Origin: a virus
DNA: 58,249 bases
Virus record (IMG/VR): IMGVR_UViG_3300027736_000053
Location: 1-58,249 of that record
Strand: one strand, 5' to 3'
Of the stretch, positions 12,001 to 27,000 are shown one piece after another (position 1 is the first letter of the stretch; each line of letters opens with the position of its first letter). Made by a program: the position numbers and the translations under genes. The notes under the pieces were generated by a model that was not told the DNA's origin, searched no databases, and was given only the letters and a program-made list of their open reading frames with translations.

Positions 12001-15000
12001 TATTGTAAAATATAAAAATAGATATTGGATAGCAATAAAAATCAGTCAAGCAAAAGAAATATTTGATGAACAAGACTGGAAACAAACAGATTATAACGAA
12101 ATACAAAAAGGATTATTGCCTAACTCAAGCACACGTTCATATGAAAGTACCTTATATTACAACTCTAATTATGCTAACTTAGAACAAGATTCTGATTTAT
12201 TAAGTTTTTCTTTAATAGGGTATCGTCCTAGAGATTACTTATCCGTTGCGGATTTATCTGATATAACTCAGATTAATGTTTATCAAAATTTAATTAAAGA
12301 AAAGGGAACACTAAATGCAGTAAGTGCTTTTAAGGGTGCAACATTATTGCAAGGCGGAATTAAATATGATGTTTATGAAAATTGGGCTATAAAATCAGGT
12401 GAATTTGGCGGAGTATTAAATGATAATTTTGTTCAATTTAAATTAAATCAAACTTACTTAACAGGTAATCCCTCTATAGTAGGTCTTACTAATGGTATAG
12501 CAAATGAAGGAGTTCAGCAAGAAATTCCTATATATTCATTATTTAATTATGGCAGAGTTATTAATGATGTTAATATATTACCTACTATAAATGCGGGCAC
12601 ACAATCAACTGTGTTCCCTGACGCTGGATATGTAAATTATAATGATATTAAAATGTCATCATATTTCTATTTTAATTTACCTCAGGCTGCTAATCAATAT
12701 GGTAAAGTAATTCCGTTATCAAATTTTTATGTAAGAGATTATACATGGCTGGCTAATTATTTAGGTACTTGGCAAGTATTTACCCCTGCTTCATTGGGTC
12801 AGGTTATATATGCTAAAAATAATTTAAATGGAACTGTTACAATAACATTTAACCAAACTCATAATTTAGAACAATATCAACCGCTAGCAATAGTTAATTT
12901 TAATGATGGTATTAATGGATATTATATCGTAAGTTTAGTAGTAGATCCCAATCGTGTTATTATTAATTTAACATTGAATCCAAGTATTCTTACAGTTACT
13001 GGATTTGGAATTGGATTTAAATTTCAATCACAACGAGTGGCTACCCCGTCTGAAATAATTAATTTACCTTTATTAGACGCTGAATTTATTAAAAATAAAG
13101 TGTGGGTAGATACTAATGAAGACGGTAACTGGGCTGTGTTACGAAAAAATATTAATTATCAATATGAATCTGAAATTCTAAAAGCAACAAGTAATACGTT
13201 TGGTAGTGCTGTGGCATATACTGCTGATATTGGTTATTTAATAAGCGATGCTACGGCCGGCAAAGTATATAGATATGTATACAATAGTGTAGATTTTATA
13301 TATGAAATAATACAAACTATTACTAATGCTTCTTCATTTGGTACAACTATAGCGCATGTAGGAGATATTATAGTAATATCAGAACCAACTACTCCTAAGG
13401 TCTATATATATCAATTACAACATACTGCTGTAATTAATTCTATTACCCCGTATCAAAATACAATAGCGTTGCCCGGAGATGCTATTGCAATATCAGGCGA
13501 TCAAAATTGGATATATATTTCTGATACCTTAAATAATAGTGTATCTGCTTATCGTAAATCTCAAAATACAGGAAAATATGAAATTTCATATGTTATAGAT
13601 GGTAATTCACTTGGATTAACTTCAGTAACAACTGCCGGTAGTTTTACAATAGGAAATAATTATGAAATTAAAACAGTCGGTTCAACTGACTTTACTTTAA
13701 TTGGTGCAGCAGCTAATACAATAGGCGTACTATTTACTGCAACAGGAGTTGGATCTGGTACCGGAACTGCATATGCCGGAGATAATTTTGGATATTCTGT
13801 TGCAACTGATTACTATGGAGATACTATTGTTATAGGTACCCCAAACAAAGATTATAGTGCAACAGTTGATAATTGGGGATATACATACATATTTGATAGA
13901 GTAATGCAAAATATAGAAGTGCAATATACTTCTGCATCTCCATCGATACAAACTTATCAATTAGCATGGACTCCTGTCATCCTTACGACAAATATTATTT
14001 CTACTACGGCTACTGACACGATTACTTGCGCTAGTACAACTGGATTTACTGTACTTACTCCAGCAATGTTTTCTAATACAATGATAGTTGATAGCGGAAT
14101 ATCTGCTGACATAGTGTATTATATTCGGTCAGTGCCTACCGGTAGCACATTTACTATTGCTGAAAACAAATATATTACTAGCGTTGCGTCTACTATTGCT
14201 ACCGATAATTTAATTGTAGTTGATAGTACAACTAATTTTGTTGTAAACAGTCCAATTATTTTTGAAGGTAATGCAGATGTAACTAATATAGTATCCGGTA
14301 CAACATACTTTATTAAAACAATAACTACTGCAGGATTAGCACCGGCTATAACTATATCTGCAACATCAGGTGGCGGAACATTTACTATTGCATCATCAAC
14401 TAATTCACTATCGTTAACAGCAGTTACACTAAGTAGCCCGGTAACAATAAGTACAAAAACTAGAGCAACCATTAATGCCGGGAATTTTTTAATAGGTCGA
14501 ACCTATCAAATTATAACAGTTGGGTCAACTGACTTTATGTTAATTGGTGCAGCATCTAACACAGTCGGCGTAATATTCACAGCAACTGGGGTTGGTTCTG
14601 GCAACGGCACTGCATATGCAGTTATGACAATTAATGTTCAAACTGAACCTTTATTTATTAAAGTAAACGGCACTTTAATTACTGACAAAAATTATGCAGT
14701 TGTGGGAAATAATTTAATAGTTAATAAAACTATTAGGGCCGGTGATTTGGTTAATATAAGTGGGCCGTTATTTACGCTAGTACAAACACTTACTACTGAA
14801 ACTACTCCTAATGTGGGAGTACATTTTGGACAAAGCGTTGCTGTTAACACATATGCATCAGAACTATTAATTGGTGCTCCATTTGAGTTGAGTACACAGC
14901 GAGATGAAGAGGGAGCAGTATTTAGATTTACAAACGGCGGTAGTAATTATGGCGTAATTATAGGAACATCAACTTGTACAGTTACTACCGCACGTAATAT

Positions 15001-18000
15001 TTTATTAAATGGATATTTAATTCCGATTGTGGCAGGTAATGCGATAGCAGTTGCCAACACAATTAACAATGCTAACGTAACTAATATTCAAGCATCTGCG
15101 GTAAATGGCATGCTTATTATTCAGTTAATAAATGTTGATTTAGCAACAGCAAACGATAAATTAATATTATCTGTTGTTGATTCCGCTACGTTAAGTGAAT
15201 TAGGAATTAATTTATACACGCAAACTCAATTTATTAAATGTCCGCATTTATTCGGTCCAACTCAATTTGGAAATGTAGTAAAAGTTAACGCTGCTGGGTC
15301 CTTTGTTGCAAGTGCGCCAACTGGCACCCGATATTTAGCAACTACTTTTGATTTTACTGATGATGAATTCTTAGATAATGACACTTTGTTTGATAATAAT
15401 ACTACGCAGTGGGTAGACCCGTTTTATAATGCCGGTGCAGTATACATGTTTGATTATTTACCGGTGTACAATGCAAGTTTGCTTAATCCGGGCAAGTATA
15501 TCTATGCTCAAAGCACTAATGCATTAAATCAAAGTTACGGTGACCAACCAATGTACGGTCACGCTATTGATTTTACAAACGAATATTTAATCATAGGCAC
15601 ACCAAACTTTAGAGTGGGATATGATAACGGTCAAGTTATTACATATTTAAATACTAGTGGGTTACCTGATTGGAGCACATATAGACAATCAGCACCGGTG
15701 GTTGACATAAGCAAAATAGCAAATATACAATTGTTTAGTGCTGAAACAAATGAAACATTAGACAATTTAGATTATATTGATCCGCTTCAAGGAAAAATAT
15801 TAGGTGCGGCAAGACAAAATATTGATATAATTTCTAATAATGATCCTGCAGGATATAACTCTACAACAGCCCCTCGTGCATTAGTATGGGGAACAGGTAA
15901 GGTTGGCCAAATTTGGCTTAACACTAGTAATATGCGATATGTAAATTATCATCAAGATGATATTTCTTATAATAGTCAATATTGGGGTACATTATTTCCA
16001 GGCAGTCAAGTGGCAGTATATACCTGGGTGTTAAGTAATGTCATCCCTGATTTATATTTAGGCCCAGGTACGCCTTTTGATAACACTAAATATGCTACAA
16101 ACTATACATTAAATGCTACGGGACTTGTAGTCCCTGTGTATTATTTCTGGGCAAGCAACACTAATATAGTATCTACCGCAATAGGAAAAACGTTAGCAGA
16201 CTCTACTATTGCCGGATATATTAATTTTCCAAAGAATTCTGGGATAAGTTATTTTGCCCCACTATTACCAAATGTGTTTGGATTGTATAATGCTACGCAA
16301 TCTATAAATGCAAATGATACTGTATTAAATATAGGATATTCAACTGGAACAAATGATGATCCTGGACACAACCAATACGCATTAGTACGTGCTAATTATG
16401 CCGATGATTTTTTACCAGGCTTCCCTAAATTAAACACCACAGATTTACCTACTAATTTATATGATAAGTTACTAGATAGTATGTGCGGAGTGGATGAATC
16501 GGGGCAAATTGTTCCTAATCCGTTTTTACCAAAAGCAGTACAAACTGGTATATTAGTACGACCATCGCAAAGTTTCTTTTTTAATAGATTTGGTGCATTA
16601 AAAAATTATTTAATGTATGCTAATACTGTGTTAGCACAATTTCCAATTACAGAAACTAGAAGAAGTTTATTTTTAACTGCAACCGGACCATTTTATAATA
16701 CCTCTGATTATTGGGTTTATATTAATTGGTGGGCCCCGGGCTATAGTGATGCTACAAAATCTGCAACAACCGTTAATATATATGCTGATTTGGCAGCGTT
16801 AGATGTGGTAGCCGGCACTATCGCTACAGTAAAACTAAACGGGAACGGTAATTCAGAAACATATATATTAACTTCTTTGGGCAATTGGACACGCATAGGA
16901 CTTAATAATGGAACGATTGAATTTAGTAGCACATTGTGGGATTATTCAATAGATCGATTTGGATTTGGTGATAATTTTTATGACACCACTGACTTTGATT
17001 TATACCCATCTGAAGAAACTAGATTTATTGTTAGAGCATTAAATGAACAACTTTATACAAATGAATTATTAATATTTCGTAATAAAAGTTTGATATTGCT
17101 ATTTGAATATATTCAAAGTGAAACTATTGAATCTCAAAATTATATTCCATGGTTAAATAAAACTTCATTAATTGATGTGTCACACACGATACGAGAGTTG
17201 GTGCCTATTGATGAATATAAAGCAGATAATCAAGAATTTTTAGCAGGTTATATAAATGAAGTAAAACCATACCATGTTGTAATTAAAGAATTTATATTTA
17301 AATACACCGGGGTTGATGTATATGAAGGTGATATAACAGATTTTGATTTACCAGCTGAATATGACATTGAACAAGAACATTATATTAGCCCTCAATTAGT
17401 GTATGGTTACCCCGGCACTATATATCAGTATTCTTATACAGACCCTATATGGACTACTTCTTCATATAATCAATGGTTTACTAATATGGGTGTCAGCATT
17501 ACCGGAGTATTAGATTATCAAATTACAACCTTAACAAGTTATATATCATTAAATTCTGTTGCATTTTCAGTTGCAAATGCATTTGGATTACCTACTACCG
17601 GTGTATTATTATTGGGTGATGAAAAAATAGAATACTCAACTGTTGATAGAAATTTAAGTGTGGTCGCAGGACTAACTAGAGGCATAGGTGGCACTACAGT
17701 ATCTACGCATATACCCGGTGAATTAATTTATATAGATTTGCCATCAGTATTGTTACTTGACAGCGGAAGATCATATACTGAACCTCCTAAAGTTATTGCA
17801 TATATTGACACTACAATTTATCCAGAGCCAATGGTTTTAGCAGAGTTAGTTGCAGTTATGAATTTAGATAAAGTACTGTCAATTACGGTTGTTAATCCAG
17901 GCAAAGGGTATGCAGTATTGCCAACTATTATTATAGATTCAGCAGTAATTATCCCGTTTGAAAGTAGTGCAGTTAGTCTTGTTGGCAATACAATTGATGT

Positions 18001-21000
18001 GTATGCTCCTTTATTAGAAACAGGAGATCTTATTCAATATAAGGTGTCGGCAGGAAATACTGCAATTGGAGGATTAGTAAACAATCAATGGTACTATGTG
18101 AATGTGCTAGAAACTGTGCCAACCGTTATTGTCGCATTGTATTCTAATTATGGAGATGCTATTAATGGTAATATATATAACAGAATACCCTTTTACAGTG
18201 TAGGTTCTGCTACAGGCGGCTCATTAAATCTAGGGGCAAGAGCATCTTGTGTTTCAACTGCATCTCCAATTCGTCAAAATAATATTACACTTAAGTTTGA
18301 CCGCACTACTTATAATTCACAAGTTACTGATTGGGAAAGTAATGTATTTTATGCATCTCCGTTTGCTGGATTATATTATAATAGTCAAACAGTATCAAGC
18401 TCATCTATTACATTAGAAAATACGCAGCCCAATATTCAATCAATTTTAGCAAGCGGACAGGGAATATCTTTTGAAATAGTTAATGTAACTAATGATCAAA
18501 TTATTACTTGGTCATCATTTGCTAGAATCGTTGCAAGCACACTAGCAGCAACTGATATAATAAGATTAACTTTATTAGACAATGGCGCAGGCAATAGTAA
18601 TGCATCAGGCTCTACTCTTGGCTTCTATGTAAGTATGCCGATTAAATTTGTAGGTGCAATGAGGGGAGGATTGGTAGACAGTACAACATATTATGTACAT
18701 TCTATTATAAATGATACTGATTTTAAAATTTCTACAATAGCCGGCGGTGAATTTACCGGTTCAATTTCAACTACCACACTTACTGTAACTACTGTTATTT
18801 CCGGTACAATAAACGTGGGAACTATTATAACTGGTTTAGGAATAACAATTGGAACAACAATTACTGCATTAGGTACAGGCACCGGTGGTATAGGAACATA
18901 TACAATTAATAATAGTCAAACTGTTAGTTCAATTCAAATTAATGGGACTCCTCCGGTATTTGATTTATCTGCCTCTACAAGTACTCCGGGTGCAGCACCA
19001 TTAAATTGCTATACTGCTGATGCAAGTAATACCGCAATATTAACGGTAACGTATCCAGGCATTTCTACAGTTACAGCAACTACTGCAACAACTAATACAT
19101 TGACTATTCCGTTAAATTTAACAGGTAGTGGCGGAACTCAGGGTTTCTATATAAATTTACCAATATATTTTACAGGAACAATGATTGGTGGTATAGATGA
19201 TAATCAAACTTACTATGTAACCACAGTAGTTGACAGTCAAAGATTTACAATGTCGTTAAATCAAAACCCATTAACTTTGTCCATAACCGGAGCAAAGGCA
19301 AGTACAGATCAAATTACATGCGTAACTACAGACTTATTATCAGACATATTAATAGTTAATCAACCTATCATATTTAATTCAATGATTATAACTGCCGGGT
19401 CTTTTGTAATAGGACAAGAATATACTATTGTAACAGTTGGAACAACTAATTGGGACACAGTGGCAGGTATTACTAAAACATATATAGCGGGTGATATCTT
19501 TATATGTGCTAATTCTGGAGCAATATCTGCCGGTAATTATATATTAGGAGAAACTTATATAATTGTTACATTGGGAACAACAGACTTTACTCTAATTGGA
19601 GCAGCATCTTCTGCTGTGGTCACTGGATCAATATCAGGCACAACGCTTAATATTGCCGGTGTTACTTCAGGCATATTAACAATAGGCACATATATTACAG
19701 GGACCGGCGTAACGGCAGGAACATATATTACTGCATTTGGAACTGGAGTTGGATATTCAGGAACATATACAATTAATAATAGTCAAACAGTGTCCCCGGC
19801 AATTACAATTACCGGGCAACCTCTAGAGGGAACTTCATTTATTGCATCTGGGTTAGGTTCGGGTACTGGAACTGCAGGTGCAACAGGTACAGTTGCCGGC
19901 ACATCTTTTGGCGGTATCATATCAGGCACAACATATTATGTAAGCACAATACAAAATATATCATCTACAATTACTATATCATCTCAGCCTAATAGCGGTG
20001 ATTTTAATATTACATCTAATGTAACCGGTTCTGCATTATTAACTAGTCAAACTGATACTGTTGCACTTACTACTGATGTTGGTAATATGACAATTAATAT
20101 TTCGTTACCTGTGAGTCCGGGTCAAGTTAATGGACAATTATTCACTTTATATGATACATCACAGCAATTTCCAAATATTAGTTCCGGGTTAACTGGAGAA
20201 TTAATACAACGAACTGTTACTGATACTATACCTGCTTCAGTAACTGCAGGTGATTTTAGTGTGGGGCAAAGTTATACCATTGTTACTGTTGGTACAACCG
20301 ACTTTACTTTAATCGGAGCAGCATCTAATACAATTGGAGTAATCTTTACTGCAACTGGGGCTGGCTCTGGTACAGGAACTGCTAATTTACCAAATACGGC
20401 AGTGGCTGCCGGGTCGTTTGTAATAGGGCAAACATATGAAATTGCGTACATAGGAAATACAAACTTTATAGTAATAGGTGCTACAGCACAAACAGTTGGA
20501 TTAGTATTTACTGCCACTGGCATTGGGTCTGGCACAGGAACTGCAACTTTGCCTGCTAGTAACAGAATTATTATTGTTAATACCTTAAATGAAATAGGAT
20601 TAACTAATTTTTATGTTAATATGCCAATAAAATTTGGTAGCGCCATTGGAGGATTACTAACAACTACTCAATATTATGTATCGTCTATTGGTATAACAAA
20701 TATTATAGTAACATCTACCTCATCAACCGGTAATGTATTAACTTGTAATAATAGAAATGTTTTATCTGAAAGCATGCCACTACTATTCACTGGATATCCG
20801 TTAGGCGGGATAGAATTAGATGTTGAATATTATGCCACTTTTCTTTATAGTGTGGGAAGTTTTATATTAACTAATCAGTATACTATTACTGTTCTAGGGA
20901 CTACCACACAAGGAAATTGGAATACAATTGCAGGAACATCAGCTATTACATATTCTGTTGGTAGTACTTTTACTTGTGCTAATATAGGTACTGGTTTAGG

Positions 21001-24000
21001 TAACGGCATTGCAAAAAATAATAACCCACATACTTTTTCTGTATCTAATACTCCAGGAGGAAGTATCACCGCGGTCACTACCGAATCTGGTATTATGTAT
21101 GGAACAGGTTCATCATATATACAAGTTGCTACTACAGTGGGAGGATCAGCGGTTACTGTTACAACAGCAGCAGGCCCGGTTATATTAAATCAAACTCCTA
21201 TAGGAATAACGCAAGTTGGAAGTTTTGTAATAAATCAAATTTACACAATTGTAACAGTAGGCACAACAACATCTTTTCAATGGAATGATATTGCCGGAAC
21301 AACCGGGGCTACTTATATTGCGGGTACTACTTTTACGTGTGTTAATGTAGGTGTAGGTTGGGGAACAGGAACTGCTGTAAATTCAGCAATAACTGCCGGC
21401 TCGTTTAGTATAGGGACAACTTATACTATTATTTTTCTAGGGACTACTACACAAGGAAATTGGAATACAATTGCAGGAACATCAGCTATTACATATTCTG
21501 TTGGTAGTACTTTTACTTGTGCTAATGCGGGCACCGGTACTGGAAAGGCTGTTGCATTGCCAGTATTTGATATAAGTTATATCTTAGGCGGATATCGGGC
21601 TATAATTACAAATTCTGGTACCGGATATGCACTTGATAATACTTTAACTATATCTGGGGTAAACTTGGGTGGACTGAGTCCGGCAAACGATGTACTATTA
21701 ACTATTTCAGGTATTAGTACTACTGGAGAAATAGAAAGAGTAATTTGTTCTGGAACGCCAGTTACTGTGGCTCAAAATTATTACTTAAAATCTATTGCAC
21801 TAAATCAGTTTGCAGTATATTCAAATCAATTATTGACCGACTCAGTAAGTGGGATAAATTTTGGATTTAATGGAATAATATCTACTACCGTTACAGCCGC
21901 AACCGCGTCAAATGATCGATTTACAGTAACCAGTTCTACTTATTTTGAAATTTCTGATCCGGTAATATTTACTGGAACAGTTTTTGGAGGAATTGTAGTA
22001 GGAAGAACATATTATATTACTACAATACCTACCGCAACTACAATAACTATTTCTGAAACTGTTTTGGGTACTACTTTTAATATTATTGCTGATTCTACAG
22101 GAACAATGACGATAGCAATGACAGGAGATTATGCTTTCTTGCCAGAACCGATTACATTTGAACAAAGTATTGTTAAATATAATAATAGAGTTTATGCATG
22201 TATTATTAGTAATAATGATACTGATTTTGCATTTGGTAAATGGGAATTATTAGAATCAGGCGATAGAAGACTTAATGCATTAGATAGAATTATAGGTTAC
22301 TATCAACCTACAATTAATATGCCTGGGCTAGACCTAACACAATTACTAGAGGGAATTAGATATCCTAATAGTACATATTTAGGAAATCCATTTGCTCCTG
22401 AGTTTCAATATGAGTTAGACACTGTACTACAAGATTTACCGTTTTATCCAACCGATGTTGATAATATATCAATTACTTGGAACGGGACTACTTATTTAGG
22501 AGCTTCTAATACTCCTAGTTATTCAGAAATTATTACTAGTATTGATGGAAGTGAATGGGCTACCATAAAATTATCTACTAATCCTGTAAATGTAACTGAT
22601 ATAATATATGCAGGTGGATTTTATGTAGTTACTGCTAATAATGCTGCAACCCCTATATATCGTAGTAATAACGGATCTACTTGGACATCAAATGGCCAAT
22701 ATACTCCGTTTGGGGCAACTCCATTTGATGAATTTCCGTATGATTCAACCTCACTTGAGGTGTCATCATTATCATTAAACAGTGTAGCATATTCTGCATC
22801 TCTTCTATTATGGGTGGCTGTTGGGGAAAACATTGTTACTAGTACTGATACATATGCTTGGGCTGAAACATACACTACCCCTGCTAATTATTTAAATGTA
22901 CAATTAGTTACATCATTTAACGGTGTTGCTGGAATAAACTCAACTAGTTTTTCCGGATTTATTTCTGTGGGTAAAGGACAACGTTTGGTTGCCGGATATG
23001 CAATAGATACTAATTTAATAGCAATTAGTGCTACTGGATATAATTGGACATTATTGCCGTCATTGACAACTAAAGGATTTAACGGGATTACTAATAGTAG
23101 CAATCTTATTATTGCAGTTGGAGAAGATGGATTAATCTACTCAAGTGTAAATGGTAATCTATGGCTTGGAGTTTCAGAAACTTTAGTATACGGAACCTTT
23201 GTTACTGGAAATATAGTAACAGTGCAAAGTACTGCTGGATTTGCAGTAAACGATGTAGTTAGATTTACAAGTTCATTTGATAATATTGTATTAAGCACTA
23301 GTTATTATATTAAGGCTATTGTATCTACTTCGGCAGTTACATTAAGTCTTACTTCGGGTGGAACAGCAATTACATTAGGCGGAGGAACACCAAATAATGC
23401 AGTTACATTAACTCAGATGTATCATTATCCTGAATTATATACATTGAATGATGTCTTATATGCTAATTCAATTTATATAACAGTTGGAAATAACGGAACA
23501 ATTAGAACATCGTCTAATGGGTATGCTTGGACTACTAGAATATCAGGCACTGTTGAAAATCTTAACGGTATCTTATATAATACCGATGATTCAGTATGGA
23601 TAATAGTAGGTGATAATAATGTTATATTGCAAGGAACATCAAATGGTACAACTTGGACAAATATATCAGCTTTCCTTACTAACCCTGCAGCGTATACAGT
23701 CCAAGGAGATTCATTTGAATCTGGTTATGCTCCGGAAGAATTAGTTTCCGGGGTAGTTACGGATTCGATGACAATGACTGTGGCAACTAGACCTGGCACT
23801 AATTGGGATGAAACTATATATCAACATGTTGGATATAATGTTGTTACTACAGAACTTACCCCAACATCAAGTAGTCAAACACTATACAGTTTTGCTAATT
23901 TAGTTCCCATACCAATAGAAATTGCTGTTTTTGTAATTGACGGTACAACTAATCTAAGTACTTCACTTTATGAACCTGCTAATTATACGATCAATTGGAT

Positions 24001-27000
24001 AAATTTTACAATCACACTTGCTTCTCCTATATCGTTTAGTCCTGTATTAAATAAATTAAGAATTGATGTATATCAAACGGGTAACGGAGATCAGTTGGTT
24101 AAAGCCAGTACAAAAACTGACCCTATTAGATTAAATTTAGTTACAGGCTGGAATGAAATAGTTGTTAATTGTAATTATAGTGCTACTATATATTCAGGGT
24201 CTGGGTTAATTCAGCCCGGTACATCCCCAATATCTGTAATAGCCACATCAACTAATGCATTGGGAGATAGTATCACATGTGATGATGTTACTGATTTTGT
24301 ATTAAATGGTCCAATAAAGTTTCAGGGAGAAGTATTTGGTGGGGTAGCGGAAGACACTACTTACTATGTTAAGACGGTGAGCTTACTTACAAATCGTATA
24401 ACCATATCACTTACTGCACCTAGTGGCGTAGCAGGTCCCACTTTTGAATTGACTACTGCATTAGGTACAATGCGAGTGCAAATTCAATTTCAATATGGTG
24501 TTACATGGACTGCCCCGTTAACGATTTACAATAGTACCAAATTGGTATTAGGCACTACAGAAACAGTAACCCGTACTAAAGCAAGTAACAATGCAATTAC
24601 ATGTCACACTACTACAGGATTATCAGTAAATGATCAAATCGTGTTTAGCGATACTATGTTTGGAAGTATCATTATTCCGCATACAATTTATTATATTAAA
24701 ACAATTGTAGATGATAACGAATTTACTATTTCAACTAGTCCCGGCGGATCAGTGGTTGTATTAAACGATTTTACCGGCGGTGCAAATTTTATAAGTAGAG
24801 ATTATGCTATTGATATAGCAAGTAACGGTACTTCTGCTAAACTTGTTTTTGCAGGAAAATACAATTCATCAACTCCTACAATATTAACTTCATATGATGC
24901 ATCAGTTGATTATTTGAATTATACTTTGTTTGGAGAAACTACTCCTACTCAATATGGATATACTATTCCGGAAACACAGTTATTCACTGGTAACGGAGCA
25001 ACCACTGTTTTTACTTTAACAAACTATGTGGGAAATGATAATGTTAATAACGCTATCATAGAGGTGTCTGGTTTACGAAAAACAGTTACAACAGACTACA
25101 CGATAAACCCATCGACTAACCAAATAACATTTGTTTCACCCCCTGCTAATACTGCCCCTATTGCAGTTACATCATACAACTTAACTGATAGACAATATTT
25201 TAATACTCAATATGGATTAACTGGTAACACTGTTGTAAGTATTATTGGAATTAACAATTCGATTACCCCGTATATTACTAGTACTAATGTAAGTCAAACC
25301 TTCTATGGAACCAACTATATAACATGTAGTAGTACAAACTTATTTGTCATTGGGCAAACAATACAATTTACTGATTTACCGCTGGCTGGGTTTGGTAATA
25401 TTAAAACTGATGGCACGGTATATTTTATTAAAACAATTGTTAGCGGAACACAATTTACAATATCAGCAACCCCTGATATAAGCACTACCTTTGTACTATC
25501 TCAATCAGGTGGACTAATGGTCGCATATGTTGGCGGTTTACTGGCAGTAAGAGTAACAACTTCAGCCGCACACAATCTTAGTACAAATGATATAGTAAGA
25601 CTTGACGGAATAGTTGGATCTACTCAACTTAATAATAATCAATATAATGTTCATGTAATTAGTTCTACTCAATTTGATTTATATGATTATTATGCGGATA
25701 CCGCAACTTTTACTGGACAGATTGATCCAGTTACAAGTGTAACTGCAGGGTCTTTTGTAATCGGTAACACTTATGTAATAGTTACTCTTGGTAGTACCCC
25801 AACCAACTTTGTAGCAATCGGCGCAACATCTAATACAATCGGCGTAATGTTTACTGCAACGGGGACCGGGGCTAGTAACGGTGACGGAACCGCAATTTTA
25901 GTTGATAATATTTTTACTATACCTGCAGGCGCATTTACTATAAATGCATCTTATATAATTAAAACGGTTGGTACAACTGACTTTACTTTAATTGGTGCCG
26001 CAACTAACACAATCGGCGTAATATTTATCGCAACAGGTGTTGGGGATCCCACTACGACAGGAACTGCCAATATAATTGCAAGTAGATTAACTATTACAGC
26101 AGTAAGATTTGGCAATGTAGGAATTGGAACTTTTATTTCAGGTACAGGAGTTCCGGCTAATACCTATATTACATCAATAGATACTGGCACAGGTGGAGTA
26201 GGTACATATTATGTTAATTGTATTATCAGTGTTCCCTCAACACAAATGTACAGTCAATCTAATGCTTATAATCCAATACTTAATGCTGAAAATTTTCCAG
26301 TCACAAATGTATTTGCATATATATCTGGTGGATATGCATGGGAAGACGGTATATATACTTTAATAACTACTGCTGCTAGTGCAACAGTTGTTCTTAACGA
26401 TAAAATAACAGTAACCTCTACGCTTAATTTAGTAAGAAATACTCCAGTAATATTTACTGAACCGGGAATAGAAATCGGAAAACTGACTTTAGGAGGGCTA
26501 GTAGTTGGTACCACTTATTATGTACATTCAGAAATAATACCAGATGCTACTCATTTTTCAGTATCTGCAACACATGGAGGTGATAAATTTACCCTGACGG
26601 CTGATACGGGCACAATGTATGTAACACAATGGCAACAAACAAATGTGGATAGACTTTGGGTAACAATTAATGGCTATAGAGTGCCTTCATCAAGCTTACG
26701 AATTAATCCTAGTAATGAAATTAGCATATTAGCAAATATAGTATCAGCCGATGTTGTTATTATCACAAGTATGATGCCGTCTGCTACACCAAATGAAGAA
26801 GTATATTTGTTAAATGTAAATAGCACCAATGAAGCAGTTGTACACCGAGCAAATGTTCAAACAAGAACTTGGTTAACACATGCATTATTTAATACGGCTG
26901 ATACCATATATGTAAATGATGTTACTAGAATAACTGATTCTATAATTCAAAATGTTATTGCCCCGGCGCCGGTGTCGGGTGTTATTAGTATTGGATTGAC

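Larger units (their letters stand above)
7930..26235 (+). repeat. Four copies of a GTYITA / GTYTIN module (module B)
   Basis: Copies lie at about 7930-8103, 18757-18927, 19621-19817 and 26083-26235. Each has 'S-I-S-x-x-T-L-T-V', 'G-T-x-I-S/T-G[11 protein letters not shown]', a Gly-rich turn, and 'G-T-Y-T-I-N-x-S-x-x-V'. The third copy sits inside a copy of the AGSF module. Confidence 0.75.
6550..26620 (+). repeat. Dispersed ITC / YYV / FTI modules in the giant protein (module C)
   Basis: A degenerate ~65-80-residue unit: an 'N-x-I-T-C-x-T-T/S' strand, then 'V-N-x-P-I-x-F-x-G', a Gly-Gly turn, 'G-T-x-Y-Y-V/I-x-T-I', and 'F-T-I-S'. I see copies at roughly 6550-6800, 7745-7905, 8400-8600, 13990-14180, 14180-14410, 18520-18760, 19075-19280, 20700-20870, 21890-22110, 23190-23410, 24240-24480, 24560-24770, 25290-25520 and 26380-26620. 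Boundaries are approximate. The unit looks like a small beta domain used as a spacer along a fibre. Confidence 0.7.
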
